A stretch of 7,402 nt of DNA from Parcubacteria group bacterium CG10_big_fil_rev_8_21_14_0_10_35_15 (GTDB lineage Bacteria > Patescibacteriota > Minisyncoccia > Minisyncoccales > GWA2-46-15), in NCBI GenBank assembly GCA_002772575.1, contig PFDL01000015.1, positions 1 to 7,402 of the forward strand, written 5' to 3'. The notes under the pieces were generated by a model. That model was not told the DNA's origin. It worked only from the letters and a program-made list of their open reading frames with translations, and did no database searches. Positions 1 to 4,504 of the stretch are shown one piece after another (the first letter of the stretch is position 1; each line of letters opens with the position of its first letter). Position numbers and translations under genes: made by a program.

Positions 1-31
1 CCAAGTGGACTGCTTTTTAATTTCTCCTTTC

Positions 32-55
32 AAAAAGGGTGCCTGGCACTTTTTT
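32..55. repeat. Palindromic REP-like repeat with GTGCC-T-GGCAC core
   Basis: The core is GTGCC (39-43), a single T, then GGCAC (45-49). It is flanked by an A-run (32-36) and a T-run (50-55) that extend the dyad, with two unpaired G's at 37-38. On the minus strand it reads as a GTGCCAGGCAC motif. Motifs of this look are often scattered in genomes with REP-associated tyrosine (Y1/IS200-like) transposases; that link is inference, since no transposase is visible. The T-run also lets it act as a short terminator-like hairpin in the plus direction. Confidence 0.6.
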
Positions 56-60
56 CTCCC

Positions 61-74
61 GAACAAATTTGTTC
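61..74. repeat. Perfect 14-bp palindrome GAACAAATTTGTTC
   Basis: The sequence is fully self-complementary with no spacer, six bases after the end of the 32-55 repeat. It could be a dimeric regulator site or part of the same repeat unit. No adjacent promoter is evident, so no role is assigned. Confidence 0.5.
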
Positions 75-127
75 TTAAATTTTCAATTTGGCGCGATTTT
101 ACGCAATTTTAAAACATTCTGTTTTAG

Positions 128-156
128 TCTTGTGTGAAGCCGAGCTTCACACAAGA
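128..156. repeat. Perfect 13-bp inverted repeat with 3-nt loop
   Basis: The left arm 128-140 and right arm 144-156 are exact reverse complements, separated by CGA. The inner part is GAAGC-CGA-GCTTC. There is no T-run after either arm, so it is a poor intrinsic terminator. The right arm covers the place where a -35 box would lie for the candidate promoter at 164-172, so it might be an operator. It may equally be another member of the dispersed palindromes in this window: on the minus strand the inner part begins GAAGCTC, as does the interior of the trmD element. Confidence 0.65.
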
Positions 157-163
157 ACAAATG

Positions 164-172
164 TGCTAGAAT
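164..172 (+). promoter_or_regulatory. Candidate extended -10 promoter for rnhB
   Basis: TG-C-TAGAAT matches the extended -10 pattern TGnTATAAT with one mismatch in the hexamer. No convincing -35 lies 16-18 bp upstream, where the 128-156 inverted repeat sits; extended -10 promoters can work without one. Initiation would fall near 179-180, giving a leader of about 60 nt that contains the 200-228 hairpin. Confidence 0.4.
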
Positions 173-199
173 ATTATATGTATTTAAAAAAAAATTAAG

Positions 200-228
200 A
201 GACGACCAAGGTAAGACCTTGGTTGTCT
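200..228 (+). promoter_or_regulatory. Leader hairpin just upstream of rnhB
   Basis: A 12-bp stem pairs 200-211 with 217-228 around a TAAGA loop, with one G-U wobble (204/224). It ends 10 nt before the rnhB ATG, where a ribosome binding site would be expected, and no Shine-Dalgarno is present. No T-run follows, so a terminator is unlikely. It may protect the mRNA end or influence ribosome entry; this is inference. Confidence 0.6.
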
Positions 229-238
229 ATATAGATTA

Positions 239-1021
239 ATGAAATACCCTAATCTTTCAGAAGAAAAAAGACTTTGGAAAAAAGGATTTAAATCAGTTAT
301 TGGTTTAGACGAGGCAGGCCGGGGACCATTAGCTGGACCAGTGGTTGCCGCTGCAGTTAACATACTAGATACTAGATACCAGATACCCGCCTTCACTAAA
401 GTTTCGGCGGGCAGGCAAAATATAAAAATTAGAGATTCCAAGCAACTAACTTTTTCTCAAAGAGAAAAAATTTATAAAATCATTATTAAGGATCCTCGGT
501 TGCAATGGGGGATAGGTATTGTTTCTGAAAAAATAATTGACAGAATAAATATCTTAGAAGCAACTAAACTGGCAATGATTAAAGCAGTTAAAAATCTGCA
601 ACAAAGAAAATATCAATCAAAAATATCAAAATCAATTCTATCTCAAAAACCTACGATCGTAGGAAAAGAGGATAAGATTGATTTTCTTATTTTAGATGGG
701 AATTTTATTTTGCCAACCAAGGCTTTGACAAAAATAGGAATTAAAAAATTAATTCCGCAAAAATCAATTATCAGAGGAGATGAAAAAGTTTTTTCCTGTT
801 CCGCTGCTTCTATTATTGCCAAAGTTACCAGGGATAGAATAATGGTAAAATTGCATAAAAAATATCCTAAATATAGATTTGATTTACATAAGGGCTATGG
901 CACCAAACTACATTTAAAAATGCTCAACAAATACGGGCCTTGTGAGATTCATCGAAAAACATTTAAGCCAATATTTAAATATATTGACAGAGGTTTTAGA
1001 GAGAGTATTATAAAATTATGA
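239..1021 (+). CDS. rnhB: Ribonuclease HII
   Basis: Cytoplasmic endonuclease that cleaves RNA in RNA:DNA hybrids and nicks at single ribonucleotides in DNA. Motif I (GLDEAGRGPLAGPVVAA, residues 22-38) carries D24 and E25. DSKQL follows at 66-70, LDGN at 152-155 supplies D153, and RGDEKVFSCSAASIIAKVTRD (179-199) supplies D181, so all four expected acidic residues are present. At 260 aa it is longer than the usual ~200-220. About 13 extra residues lie between motif I and DSKQL (roughly 44-62) and about 22 between the helix ending KNL and LDGN (roughly 121-144). Each insertion contains repeat DNA: a 7-bp tandem repeat plus a GC-rich palindrome in the first, an A-rich repeat plus a 14-bp palindrome in the second. 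No Shine-Dalgarno is seen; the start is the only ATG before motif I. The stop overlaps the next start (ATGA). Confidence 0.95.
   Translation: MKYPNLSEEKRLWKKGFKSVIGLDEAGRGPLAGPVVAAAVNILDTRYQIPAFTKVSAGRQNIKIRDSKQLTFSQREKIYKIIIKDPRLQWGIGIVSEKIIDRINILEATKLAMIKAVKNLQQRKYQSKISKSILSQKPTIVGKEDKIDFLILDGNFILPTKALTKIGIKKLIPQKSIIRGDEKVFSCSAASIIAKVTRDRIMVKLHKKYPKYRFDLHKGYGTKLHLKMLNKYGPCEIHRKTFKPIFKYIDRGFRESIIKL
362..388. repeat. 7-bp tandem repeat inside rnhB
   Basis: Units ATACTAG, ATACTAG and ATACCAG are followed by a partial ATACC, about 3.7 copies of a heptamer. Because 7 is not a multiple of 3, the units are read in different frames (giving ...LDTRYQIP...), so gain or loss of one unit would shift the rnhB frame. 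It abuts the palindromic element starting at 386, and together they make up the first insertion in the protein. Confidence 0.8.
386..416. repeat. 31-nt GC-rich palindromic element, copy 1 (inside rnhB)
   Basis: CCCGCC (386-391) pairs with GGCGGG (406-411) around a 14-nt interior with a short inner stem and TAAA loop, followed by CAGGC. The element matches the one in trmD (4329-4359) at 26 of 31 positions. All five differences lie in the interior, while both arms and the trailing CAGGC are identical. Here it begins in codon phase 0 and encodes PAFTKVSAGR. Confidence 0.85.
650..663. repeat. Perfect 14-bp palindrome CCTACGATCGTAGG in rnhB
   Basis: The sequence is fully self-complementary and lies in the second rnhB insertion, just after an A-rich stretch (609-635) with near-repeats of AATATCAA. 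It encodes part of the non-conserved segment between the KNL helix and LDGN, so it is probably a tolerated repeat insertion rather than a functional part of the enzyme. Confidence 0.6.
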
Positions 1022-1236
1022 AAGAGAAAAATATTACAACTGATGAATTGGCAAGAATGGTTCAGAAGGGCTTTTTAGAAACAGTTGGGCAGATGACCAA
1101 ATCAGAAAAAAAGATAAATCAGCGATTTGATGGTATCGATAAAAGCCTAAAAGATATCCATAGCCGATTGACTGGCGTAGTTTTTCATATTAAAGAGGAA
1201 TTAGAGAATTTATTGGCAATGCCCATGAAAAAATAA
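1018..1236 (+). CDS. Small helical protein of unknown function, coupled to rnhB
   Basis: A 72-aa protein without a recognised catalytic motif. Its ATG overlaps the rnhB TGA (ATGA), which suggests translational coupling; a GAGAG about 13 nt upstream is at best a weak ribosome binding site. The N-terminal part (DELARMVQKGFLETVGQM, residues 9-26) is amphipathic. It is followed by a charged stretch, QRFDGIDKSLKDIHSRL (35-51), with hydrophobic spacing suggestive of a coiled coil, then a second helix (IKEELENLL, 58-66). Small proteins of the pattern 'LARMVQKGF...RFDxIDxxL' are, from memory, common as unassigned genes in Patescibacteria, usually with a longer coiled coil; this one may be a shortened relative. 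No signal peptide or membrane segment. Function is unknown, and its position does not show that it acts with RNase HII. Confidence 0.75.
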   Translation: MKEKNITTDELARMVQKGFLETVGQMTKSEKKINQRFDGIDKSLKDIHSRLTGVVFHIKEELENLLAMPMKK

Positions 1237-1257
1237 TAATGGTTTTATTTTAATTTT

Positions 1258-1283
1258 AAAATCGTCAAAGAGACGATTTTTTT
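1258..1283 (+). terminator. Intrinsic terminator after the rnhB pair
   Basis: A 9-bp stem (1258-1266 with 1272-1280) with loop AAAGA has the core ATCGTC/GACGAT and runs into a 7-T tract (1277-1283). It lies 22 nt after the stop at 1236 and separates the rnhB pair from the rpmF group. Confidence 0.85.
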
Positions 1284-1296
1284 AATAAAACAACTA

Positions 1297-1325
1297 TTGC
1301 CAAAAAATAAATACTTTGTTAAGAT
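1297..1325 (+). promoter_or_regulatory. Candidate promoter for rpmF
   Basis: TTGCCA (1297-1302; 5 of 6 to TTGACA) and TAAGAT (1320-1325; 4 of 6 to TATAAT) are separated by 17 bp and lie directly after the terminator. Initiation would fall about 1331-1333, only a few bases before the rpmF ATG at 1335, implying a leaderless or almost leaderless mRNA. That agrees with the absence of a Shine-Dalgarno. Confidence 0.45.
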
Positions 1326-1334
1326 TTAAACATT

Positions 1335-1586
1335 ATGGGAGGCGTACCAAAACAACGACATACAAAATCTAGAAGGAACAAAAGAAGGTCCCAGATTTTT
1401 TTGCATTCTCCGGGCATTACAATTTGTTCTCATTGCAAAAAACCAAGTCTGCCACATACTATTTGCAAAAATTGTGGTTATTACCAAGATAAAGAATATA
1501 TTGACGTAACCAAAGCCCTAAAGAAGATGAAAAAAAGAAGAATTGATAAGGGCTTAGAACCGCAAGAAAATAAAGATAAACTTTGA
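1335..1586 (+). CDS. rpmF: 50S ribosomal protein L32
   Basis: Zinc-ribbon protein of the large ribosomal subunit. The N-terminus GGVPKQRHTKSRRNKRRS (residues 2-19) is the typical basic L32 start (family form AVPKxKxSKSRRxxRRS). Four cysteines in two pairs, C31/C34 and C44/C47, with CKNCGYY, would bind zinc. At 83 aa it is somewhat longer than the usual ~57-65, with a Lys-rich tail after residue 55. No Shine-Dalgarno precedes the ATG. It is probably the first gene of a unit with nusB, rnc and rpsP; the last codons (KDKL and stop) are part of an imperfect direct repeat with the spacer before nusB. Confidence 0.93.
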   Translation: MGGVPKQRHTKSRRNKRRSQIFLHSPGITICSHCKKPSLPHTICKNCGYYQDKEYIDVTKALKKMKKRRIDKGLEPQENKDKL

Positions 1587-1622
1587 TTCTCACAACAATC
1601 GAATTAAAGATAAGCTTTGATT
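1571..1622 (+). repeat. 18-bp imperfect direct repeat at the rpmF end
   Basis: TAAAGATAAACTTTGATT (1571-1588) recurs at 1605-1622 with one change (A to G at position 10), 34 bp apart. Both copies spell AAAGAT..CTTTGA, so the K-D-K-L-stop end of rpmF is echoed in the non-coding spacer. This looks like a small local duplication. The second copy can form only a weak AAAG/CTTT stem before a 5-T run, so it is not called a terminator. Confidence 0.7.
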
Positions 1623-1635
1623 TTTAAAAAACTAT

Positions 1636-2073
1636 ATGGCTAGCCGTCATTTATCTCGTTCTATTGCCATGCAATCCTTATTTGAGTGGGATTTTTATGG
1701 TAAAGAACCGAAGTCAATTGACAAGATTATAGAACAAAATCTTCAAGAATTCGGATCAGGATTAGAAAATCAAGAATTTGTTTGGCAATTGGCCAAAAAT
1801 GTAACCGATCATCTAACTGTAATAGATAAAATTATTGTTGAATCGGCGCCGGAATGGCCATTAGATCAGATTACTATGGTTGATAGAAATGTCTTAAGAA
1901 TCGGATTATCAGAACTATTATATTCAAAAAAAGAAGAAGTGCCGCCAAAAGTAGCTATAAACGAAGCGATTGAACTGGCTAAATCTTTTGGAGGCGAAAG
2001 CTCAGGCAGATTTGTAAACGGAGTTTTGGGGACAGTTTATAAAGAAATTGAAAAAATTGAAAAAGAAGTATGA
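1636..2073 (+). CDS. nusB: Transcription antitermination factor NusB
   Basis: All-helical RNA-binding protein that with S10 (NusE) binds boxA in nascent rRNA and supports antitermination and rRNA folding. Family marks are the start [19 protein letters not shown] (RxxAxQxLfxxd), the central [21 protein letters not shown] (residues 94-114), and the C-terminal [29 protein letters not shown] (126-154 region read to the end of a 145-aa protein, i.e. about 105-135). The length is normal. There is no Shine-Dalgarno before the ATG (upstream is TTTTTAAAAACTAT). The TGA overlaps the rnc ATG (ATGA), so the two products, both acting on rRNA transcripts, are probably made by coupled translation. Confidence 0.95.
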   Translation: MASRHLSRSIAMQSLFEWDFYGKEPKSIDKIIEQNLQEFGSGLENQEFVWQLAKNVTDHLTVIDKIIVESAPEWPLDQITMVDRNVLRIGLSELLYSKKEEVPPKVAINEAIELAKSFGGESSGRFVNGVLGTVYKEIEKIEKEV

Positions 2074-2765
2074 AGGATTTTTCACAATTAGAAAAAAATT
2101 TAAGTATAAGCTTTAAAAATAAAGATTTATTAATTCAAGCTTTTTGTCATCGTTCATATATAAACGAAAATCCAAAATTTTCTTTAGATCATAACGAAAG
2201 ACTAGAGTTTTTGGGGGATGCTGTTTTAGAATTAATAGTGACAGAATCTCTTTATTTGGATTATCCTAAAAAACCAGAAGGAGAATTAACTGCCTGGAGA
2301 GCATCCTTAGTTAACGCCGACAGCCTGGCAAATGCGGCCAAATCTCTTGACTTTAATAATTATCTATTGCTATCAAGGGGTGAGGCAAAGGATTCGGGCA
2401 AAGCCAGATCTTTTATTTTAGCCAACGCTTATGAAGCTTTTATTGGTTCTCTATATATTGATCAAGGGTATGAACCATGTAAAAAATTCATTAAAGATCG
2501 TTTAATGATAAAGCTTCCAGATATAATCAAAAATGAACTTTTTAAAGATTCAAAGTCGCGTTTTCAAGAAGAAGCTCAAGAAAAAGAAAATGTGACACCA
2601 AGTTATAGCGTTATCGGTGAATCAGGTCCAGATCACGCCAAACACTTTGAAATAGGAGTTTATCTAAATAATGAATTAGTTGCTAAGGGTCAAGGTTTTT
2701 CCAAACAAGAGGCTGAAGAAAAAGCGGCCGCAGCAGCCTTAAAAGCAAAAGGCTGGAAAATATAA
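2070..2765 (+). CDS. rnc: Ribonuclease III
   Basis: Double-strand-specific endoribonuclease that processes rRNA precursors and structured mRNAs as a dimer. The catalytic domain (about 5-155) has the signature [15 protein letters not shown] (41-55) with E43, E46 and D50, and [19 protein letters not shown] (116-134) with E122. The residue matching the metal-binding Asp114 of E. coli RNase III appears to be N119 (ILAN rather than ILAD). A dsRNA-binding domain follows (about 160-229: [41 protein letters not shown]). Length 231 aa is typical. Its start overlaps the nusB stop; the upstream AAAGAAG is a weak ribosome binding site. The gap to rpsP is 26 nt, consistent with one transcript. Confidence 0.95.
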   Translation: MKDFSQLEKNLSISFKNKDLLIQAFCHRSYINENPKFSLDHNERLEFLGDAVLELIVTESLYLDYPKKPEGELTAWRASLVNADSLANAAKSLDFNNYLLLSRGEAKDSGKARSFILANAYEAFIGSLYIDQGYEPCKKFIKDRLMIKLPDIIKNELFKDSKSRFQEEAQEKENVTPSYSVIGESGPDHAKHFEIGVYLNNELVAKGQGFSKQEAEEKAAAAALKAKGWKI

Positions 2766-2791
2766 TTTATATCAGTTAAAATTTATAAAAC

Positions 2792-3256
2792 ATGTTAACT
2801 ATTAGATTTTTCAGAGTCGGTAAAATCAATCAACCGGTCTTCAAGATCGTGGTAACTGAAAAAAGCCATGCTTCAAGAGCCGGACGCTTTATTGAAGACG
2901 TTGGTTTTTACAATCCCTTAACCAAAGAGAAGAAGCTGGTTGCCGAACGAATTAAATATTGGCTTGGAGTCGGCGCTCAGGCTTCAAACACGGTTTACAA
3001 TCTCTTAGTTACAGAAAAGATTATTGAGGGAAATAAAAGAAAAATCAATATTACAAAATCAAAGAAAGAAAAACCGGCTGAAGCTCCGGCCCAACCTCAA
3101 CCAAAAATAGCAGAAGAACCTGTCAAAGAAGTCAAGGAAAAAACAAAACCAGAAGAAAAGCCAGTTGAAGAACCCCAAGAAAAAGAAACAAAACACGAGG
3201 AACCTAAAATAGAAGAGCCAAAAGAAGAAGTAAGGGTTGAAGAAAAAAAAGCATAG
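2792..3256 (+). CDS. rpsP: 30S ribosomal protein S16 with long acidic/basic tail
   Basis: Small-subunit assembly protein. Residues 1-88 match S16: LTIRFFRVGKINQPVFKIVV at the start, then GRFIEDVGFYNPLTKEK (31-47), IKYWLGVGAQASNTVYNLL (54-72). The family is normally about 80-90 aa, whereas this one is 154 because residues ~90-154 form a Lys/Glu/Pro-rich tail with repeated EEP, EKP and PKxEEP patterns and no hydrophobic core, predicted disordered. The tail has no frame break and the same A-rich composition as its neighbours, so it looks like a genuine extension. No Shine-Dalgarno. It is probably last in the rpmF-nusB-rnc-rpsP group, because a strong promoter starts 7 nt after its stop; no terminator lies between. 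Confidence 0.93.
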   Translation: MLTIRFFRVGKINQPVFKIVVTEKSHASRAGRFIEDVGFYNPLTKEKKLVAERIKYWLGVGAQASNTVYNLLVTEKIIEGNKRKINITKSKKEKPAEAPAQPQPKIAEEPVKEVKEKTKPEEKPVEEPQEKETKHEEPKIEEPKEEVRVEEKKA

Positions 3257-3262
3257 CTTTCG

Positions 3263-3290
3263 TTGACACTAACTAAAAAACAGATATAAT
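3263..3290 (+). promoter_or_regulatory. Near-consensus sigma70-type promoter for khpA
   Basis: A perfect -35 box TTGACA (3263-3268) and a perfect -10 box TATAAT (3285-3290) are separated by 16 bp. Initiation would be near 3296-3298. This rules against the upstream TTG at 3296 as the khpA start unless the mRNA is leaderless from a TTG, and supports the ATG at 3341 with a leader of about 44 nt. It is the best promoter in the window and gives khpA, and perhaps trmD, expression independent of rpsP. Confidence 0.85.
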
Positions 3291-3340
3291 ATAAATTGAT
3301 AAGAAAGGTCGATTTACTCAAAAATGACATATACAAAGAA

Positions 3341-3697
3341 ATGGCAACAAAGGTAATTGCAGACCAGGATTTTCTGGAATTTATTATCAAGGCCTTAGTC
3401 GATCATCCCGAAGACGTTAAGGTTGAGAGAAGGGTTGATGAAATGGGAGTTTTGCTTTCTTTAAAGCTTAATCCCGAAGACATGGGCCAGATTATCGGCC
3501 GAGCTGGATCCACCGCAAGAGCTATCAGAAGCCTTGTCAGGATTGTCGGTCTAAAGAATCACGCTAGAGTTAATCTAAAGATTGAAGAACCAGAGGGCGG
3601 TCGCGCTCCAAGACGAATGTCGGAAGGAACGTCAACACCAGCCAGCACTCCGGCTAACAATCCTATTAGCACTGGCTTAGAAGATTTAAATCTATAG
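3341..3697 (+). CDS. khpA: KH-domain RNA-binding protein KhpA (YlqC/UPF0109 family)
   Basis: Small RNA-binding protein, known elsewhere to pair with KhpB and affect cell envelope and division; no khpB is in view. From the ATG at 3341 it is 118 aa. DFLEFIIKALVDHPEDVKV is the usual N-terminal helix and strand, and IIGRAGSTARAIRSLVRI holds the GxxG loop (GRAG, residues 53-56 from this start). After about residue 85 a Gly/Arg/Ser/Thr/Pro-rich tail (APRRMSEGTSTPASTPANN) extends beyond the usual ~75-80 aa family length. The frame stays open upstream to a TTG at 3296, but that codon sits at the predicted transcription start and the extra 15 residues match nothing in the family. The rpsP-khpA order is conserved in bacteria, but rimM, which usually follows, is absent. 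Confidence 0.9.
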   Translation: MATKVIADQDFLEFIIKALVDHPEDVKVERRVDEMGVLLSLKLNPEDMGQIIGRAGSTARAIRSLVRIVGLKNHARVNLKIEEPEGGRAPRRMSEGTSTPASTPANNPISTGLEDLNL

Positions 3698-3714
3698 TTA
3701 AGAGTTTACAAACT

Positions 3715-3755
3715 AACGGAAACGATGCTATTTTCAATATAGCGTCGTTTTCGTT
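3715..3755 (+). terminator. Long hairpin between khpA and trmD
   Basis: A 17-bp stem (3715-3731 with 3739-3755) carries two G-U wobbles and a 7-nt loop. The right arm contains TTTTCGTT and is followed by TCATT, so the T-tract is interrupted. It may terminate khpA transcripts partially or wholly. It ends 5 nt before the trmD ATG at 3761, so it occupies the normal ribosome binding region; if trmD is read from the khpA promoter, the hairpin would be expected to hinder its translation. The structure is plain; which role applies is inference. Confidence 0.65.
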
Positions 3756-3760
3756 TCATT

Positions 3761-4459
3761 ATGATTCAATTTGATATTATTACTATTTTTCCACATTTTT
3801 TTGATTCTTTTTTGAATGAATCAATTATAAAACGGGCTCAAAAACAAAAGCTGATTAAAGTCAGAGTTTTTAATTTAAGGGATTATGCCGATGACAGGCA
3901 CCGAACCGTTGACGACAAGCCCTATGGCGGGGGCAGGGGAATGGTTTTAAAATTAGAACCAATGTATAAAGCGATATCTTCTTTAAACAAAAGTAAAAAA
4001 ATAAAAACTATTCTTTTTTCACCAAGGGGTAAAAAATTCAACCAAGGAATGGCTTTCAAATATTCAAAACTAAAAAGAATTATTTTGGTTTGTGGCAGAT
4101 ATGAAGGCATTGACGAAAGAGTCGCCAAATATTTAGTTAATGAACAGCTTTCAATCGGAGACTATGTTATGATGGGAGGAGAAGTGGCAGCTATGGCAGT
4201 AATGGAATCTGTGGCCAGATTAGTTCCGGGAGTTCTTGGCCATTCAGAACTCTTAGGAGAAAGAATAGAAAAAACAAAGAAAGGCTTTACCGAGTTTCCC
4301 CAGTACACCAGGCCGGAAATCTTTAACCCCCGCCTACGCCAGAGCTTCGGCGGGCAGGCCAAAAAAAGTGTTAAATGGCGCGTACCTGGGCTTTTGCTCA
4401 AGGGAAATCATAAAAAAATTGAAGATTGGAGAAGGCGCCATTTAAAAACAATTAATTAA
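3761..4459 (+). CDS. trmD: tRNA (guanine-37-N1)-methyltransferase
   Basis: SPOUT-class methyltransferase that uses S-adenosylmethionine to make m1G37 in tRNAs and so prevents +1 frameshifting. Family motifs are FDIITIFPHFFDSF (4-17), PYGGGRGMVLKLEP (54-67), FSPRGKKFNQ (86-95), LVCGRYEGIDERV (109-121), SIGDYVMMGGEVAAMAVMESVARLVPGVLG (131-160, the trefoil knot) and EFPQYTRPE (178-186), then VPGLLLKGNHKKIEDWR (208-224). The position matching the E. coli catalytic Asp169 looks like E170, though the alignment there is not certain. Between PQYTRPEIF and VPGLLL about a dozen extra residues (PRLRQSFGGQAK, 190-201) come from an inserted palindromic repeat; this is the flexible interdomain linker in the family. 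At 232 aa the C-terminal domain is short. No Shine-Dalgarno. The frequent neighbours rimM and rplS are missing. Confidence 0.95.
   Translation: MIQFDIITIFPHFFDSFLNESIIKRAQKQKLIKVRVFNLRDYADDRHRTVDDKPYGGGRGMVLKLEPMYKAISSLNKSKKIKTILFSPRGKKFNQGMAFKYSKLKRIILVCGRYEGIDERVAKYLVNEQLSIGDYVMMGGEVAAMAVMESVARLVPGVLGHSELLGERIEKTKKGFTEFPQYTRPEIFNPRLRQSFGGQAKKSVKWRVPGLLLKGNHKKIEDWRRRHLKTIN
4329..4359. repeat. 31-nt GC-rich palindromic element, copy 2 (inside trmD)
   Basis: Arms CCCGCC (4329-4334) and GGCGGG (4349-4354) are separated by a 14-nt interior, the same length as in rnhB, and are followed by CAGGC. It starts at the second position of a codon, so the protein read is (P)RLRQSFGGQA, different from the PAFTKVSAGR read from the rnhB copy. 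The interior differs from copy 1 at five positions. Confidence 0.85.
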
Positions 4460-4464
4460 AAAAT

Positions 4465-4494
4465 TCTTAATTCGAGCTTTAGCGAGAATCAAGA
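4465..4494. repeat. Imperfect hairpin between trmD and glmS
   Basis: 4465-4477 pairs with 4482-4494 around a TTTA loop, with tandem G-A/A-G mismatches (4474-4475 with 4484-4485) and one A-C mismatch. The centre, GAGCTTTAGCGAG, resembles the interior of the rnhB/trmD palindromes read on the minus strand (GAAACTTTAGTG, GAAGCTCTGGCG), so it is probably a diverged relative with different outer arms. It is not followed by a T-run, so it is not a convincing terminator, and it fills most of the 45-nt gap before glmS. Confidence 0.5.
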
Positions 4495-4504
4495 TTCACT
4501 TATT

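Larger units (their letters stand above)
1..127. other. Intergenic region with palindromes, no supported gene
   Basis: No gene can be supported here. Two plus-strand frames are open from the left edge, to stops near 78 and 109, but they read straight through palindromic repeats and give no recognisable protein. On the minus strand the sequence opposite 24-31 reads GAAAGGAG, a good Shine-Dalgarno. The only nearby start-like codon is an ATT, so a leftward gene beginning at or beyond the left edge is possible but not shown. The region holds the repeat at 32-55 and the palindrome at 61-74. Confidence 0.5.

Noticed and set aside
24..31. Leftward gene start indicated by a GAAAGGAG Shine-Dalgarno on the minus strand
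   Set aside because: Only an ATT codon lies at a suitable distance, and fewer than ten codons remain before the window edge, so no gene can be supported.
32..156. CRISPR array at the left edge
   Set aside because: The palindromes there are unlike one another and not evenly spaced; there are no repeat-spacer units or cas genes.
184..441. Minus-strand open frame of 85 codons
   Set aside because: It is the antisense of the conserved RNase HII motif I region and leader hairpin.
3296..3340. TTG start extending khpA by 15 residues
   Set aside because: The TTG lies at the predicted transcription start of a consensus promoter, and the extra residues do not resemble the family; ATG 3341 is preferred.
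3097..3390. Minus-strand open frame of 97 codons, Ser/Phe-rich
   Set aside because: It is antisense to the Glu/Lys/Pro tail of S16 and the khpA promoter, with no family resemblance or ribosome binding site.
4460..4504. glmS ribozyme or riboswitch before glmS
   Set aside because: The gap is only 45 nt, far shorter than the ribozyme, and is filled by a simple imperfect hairpin.
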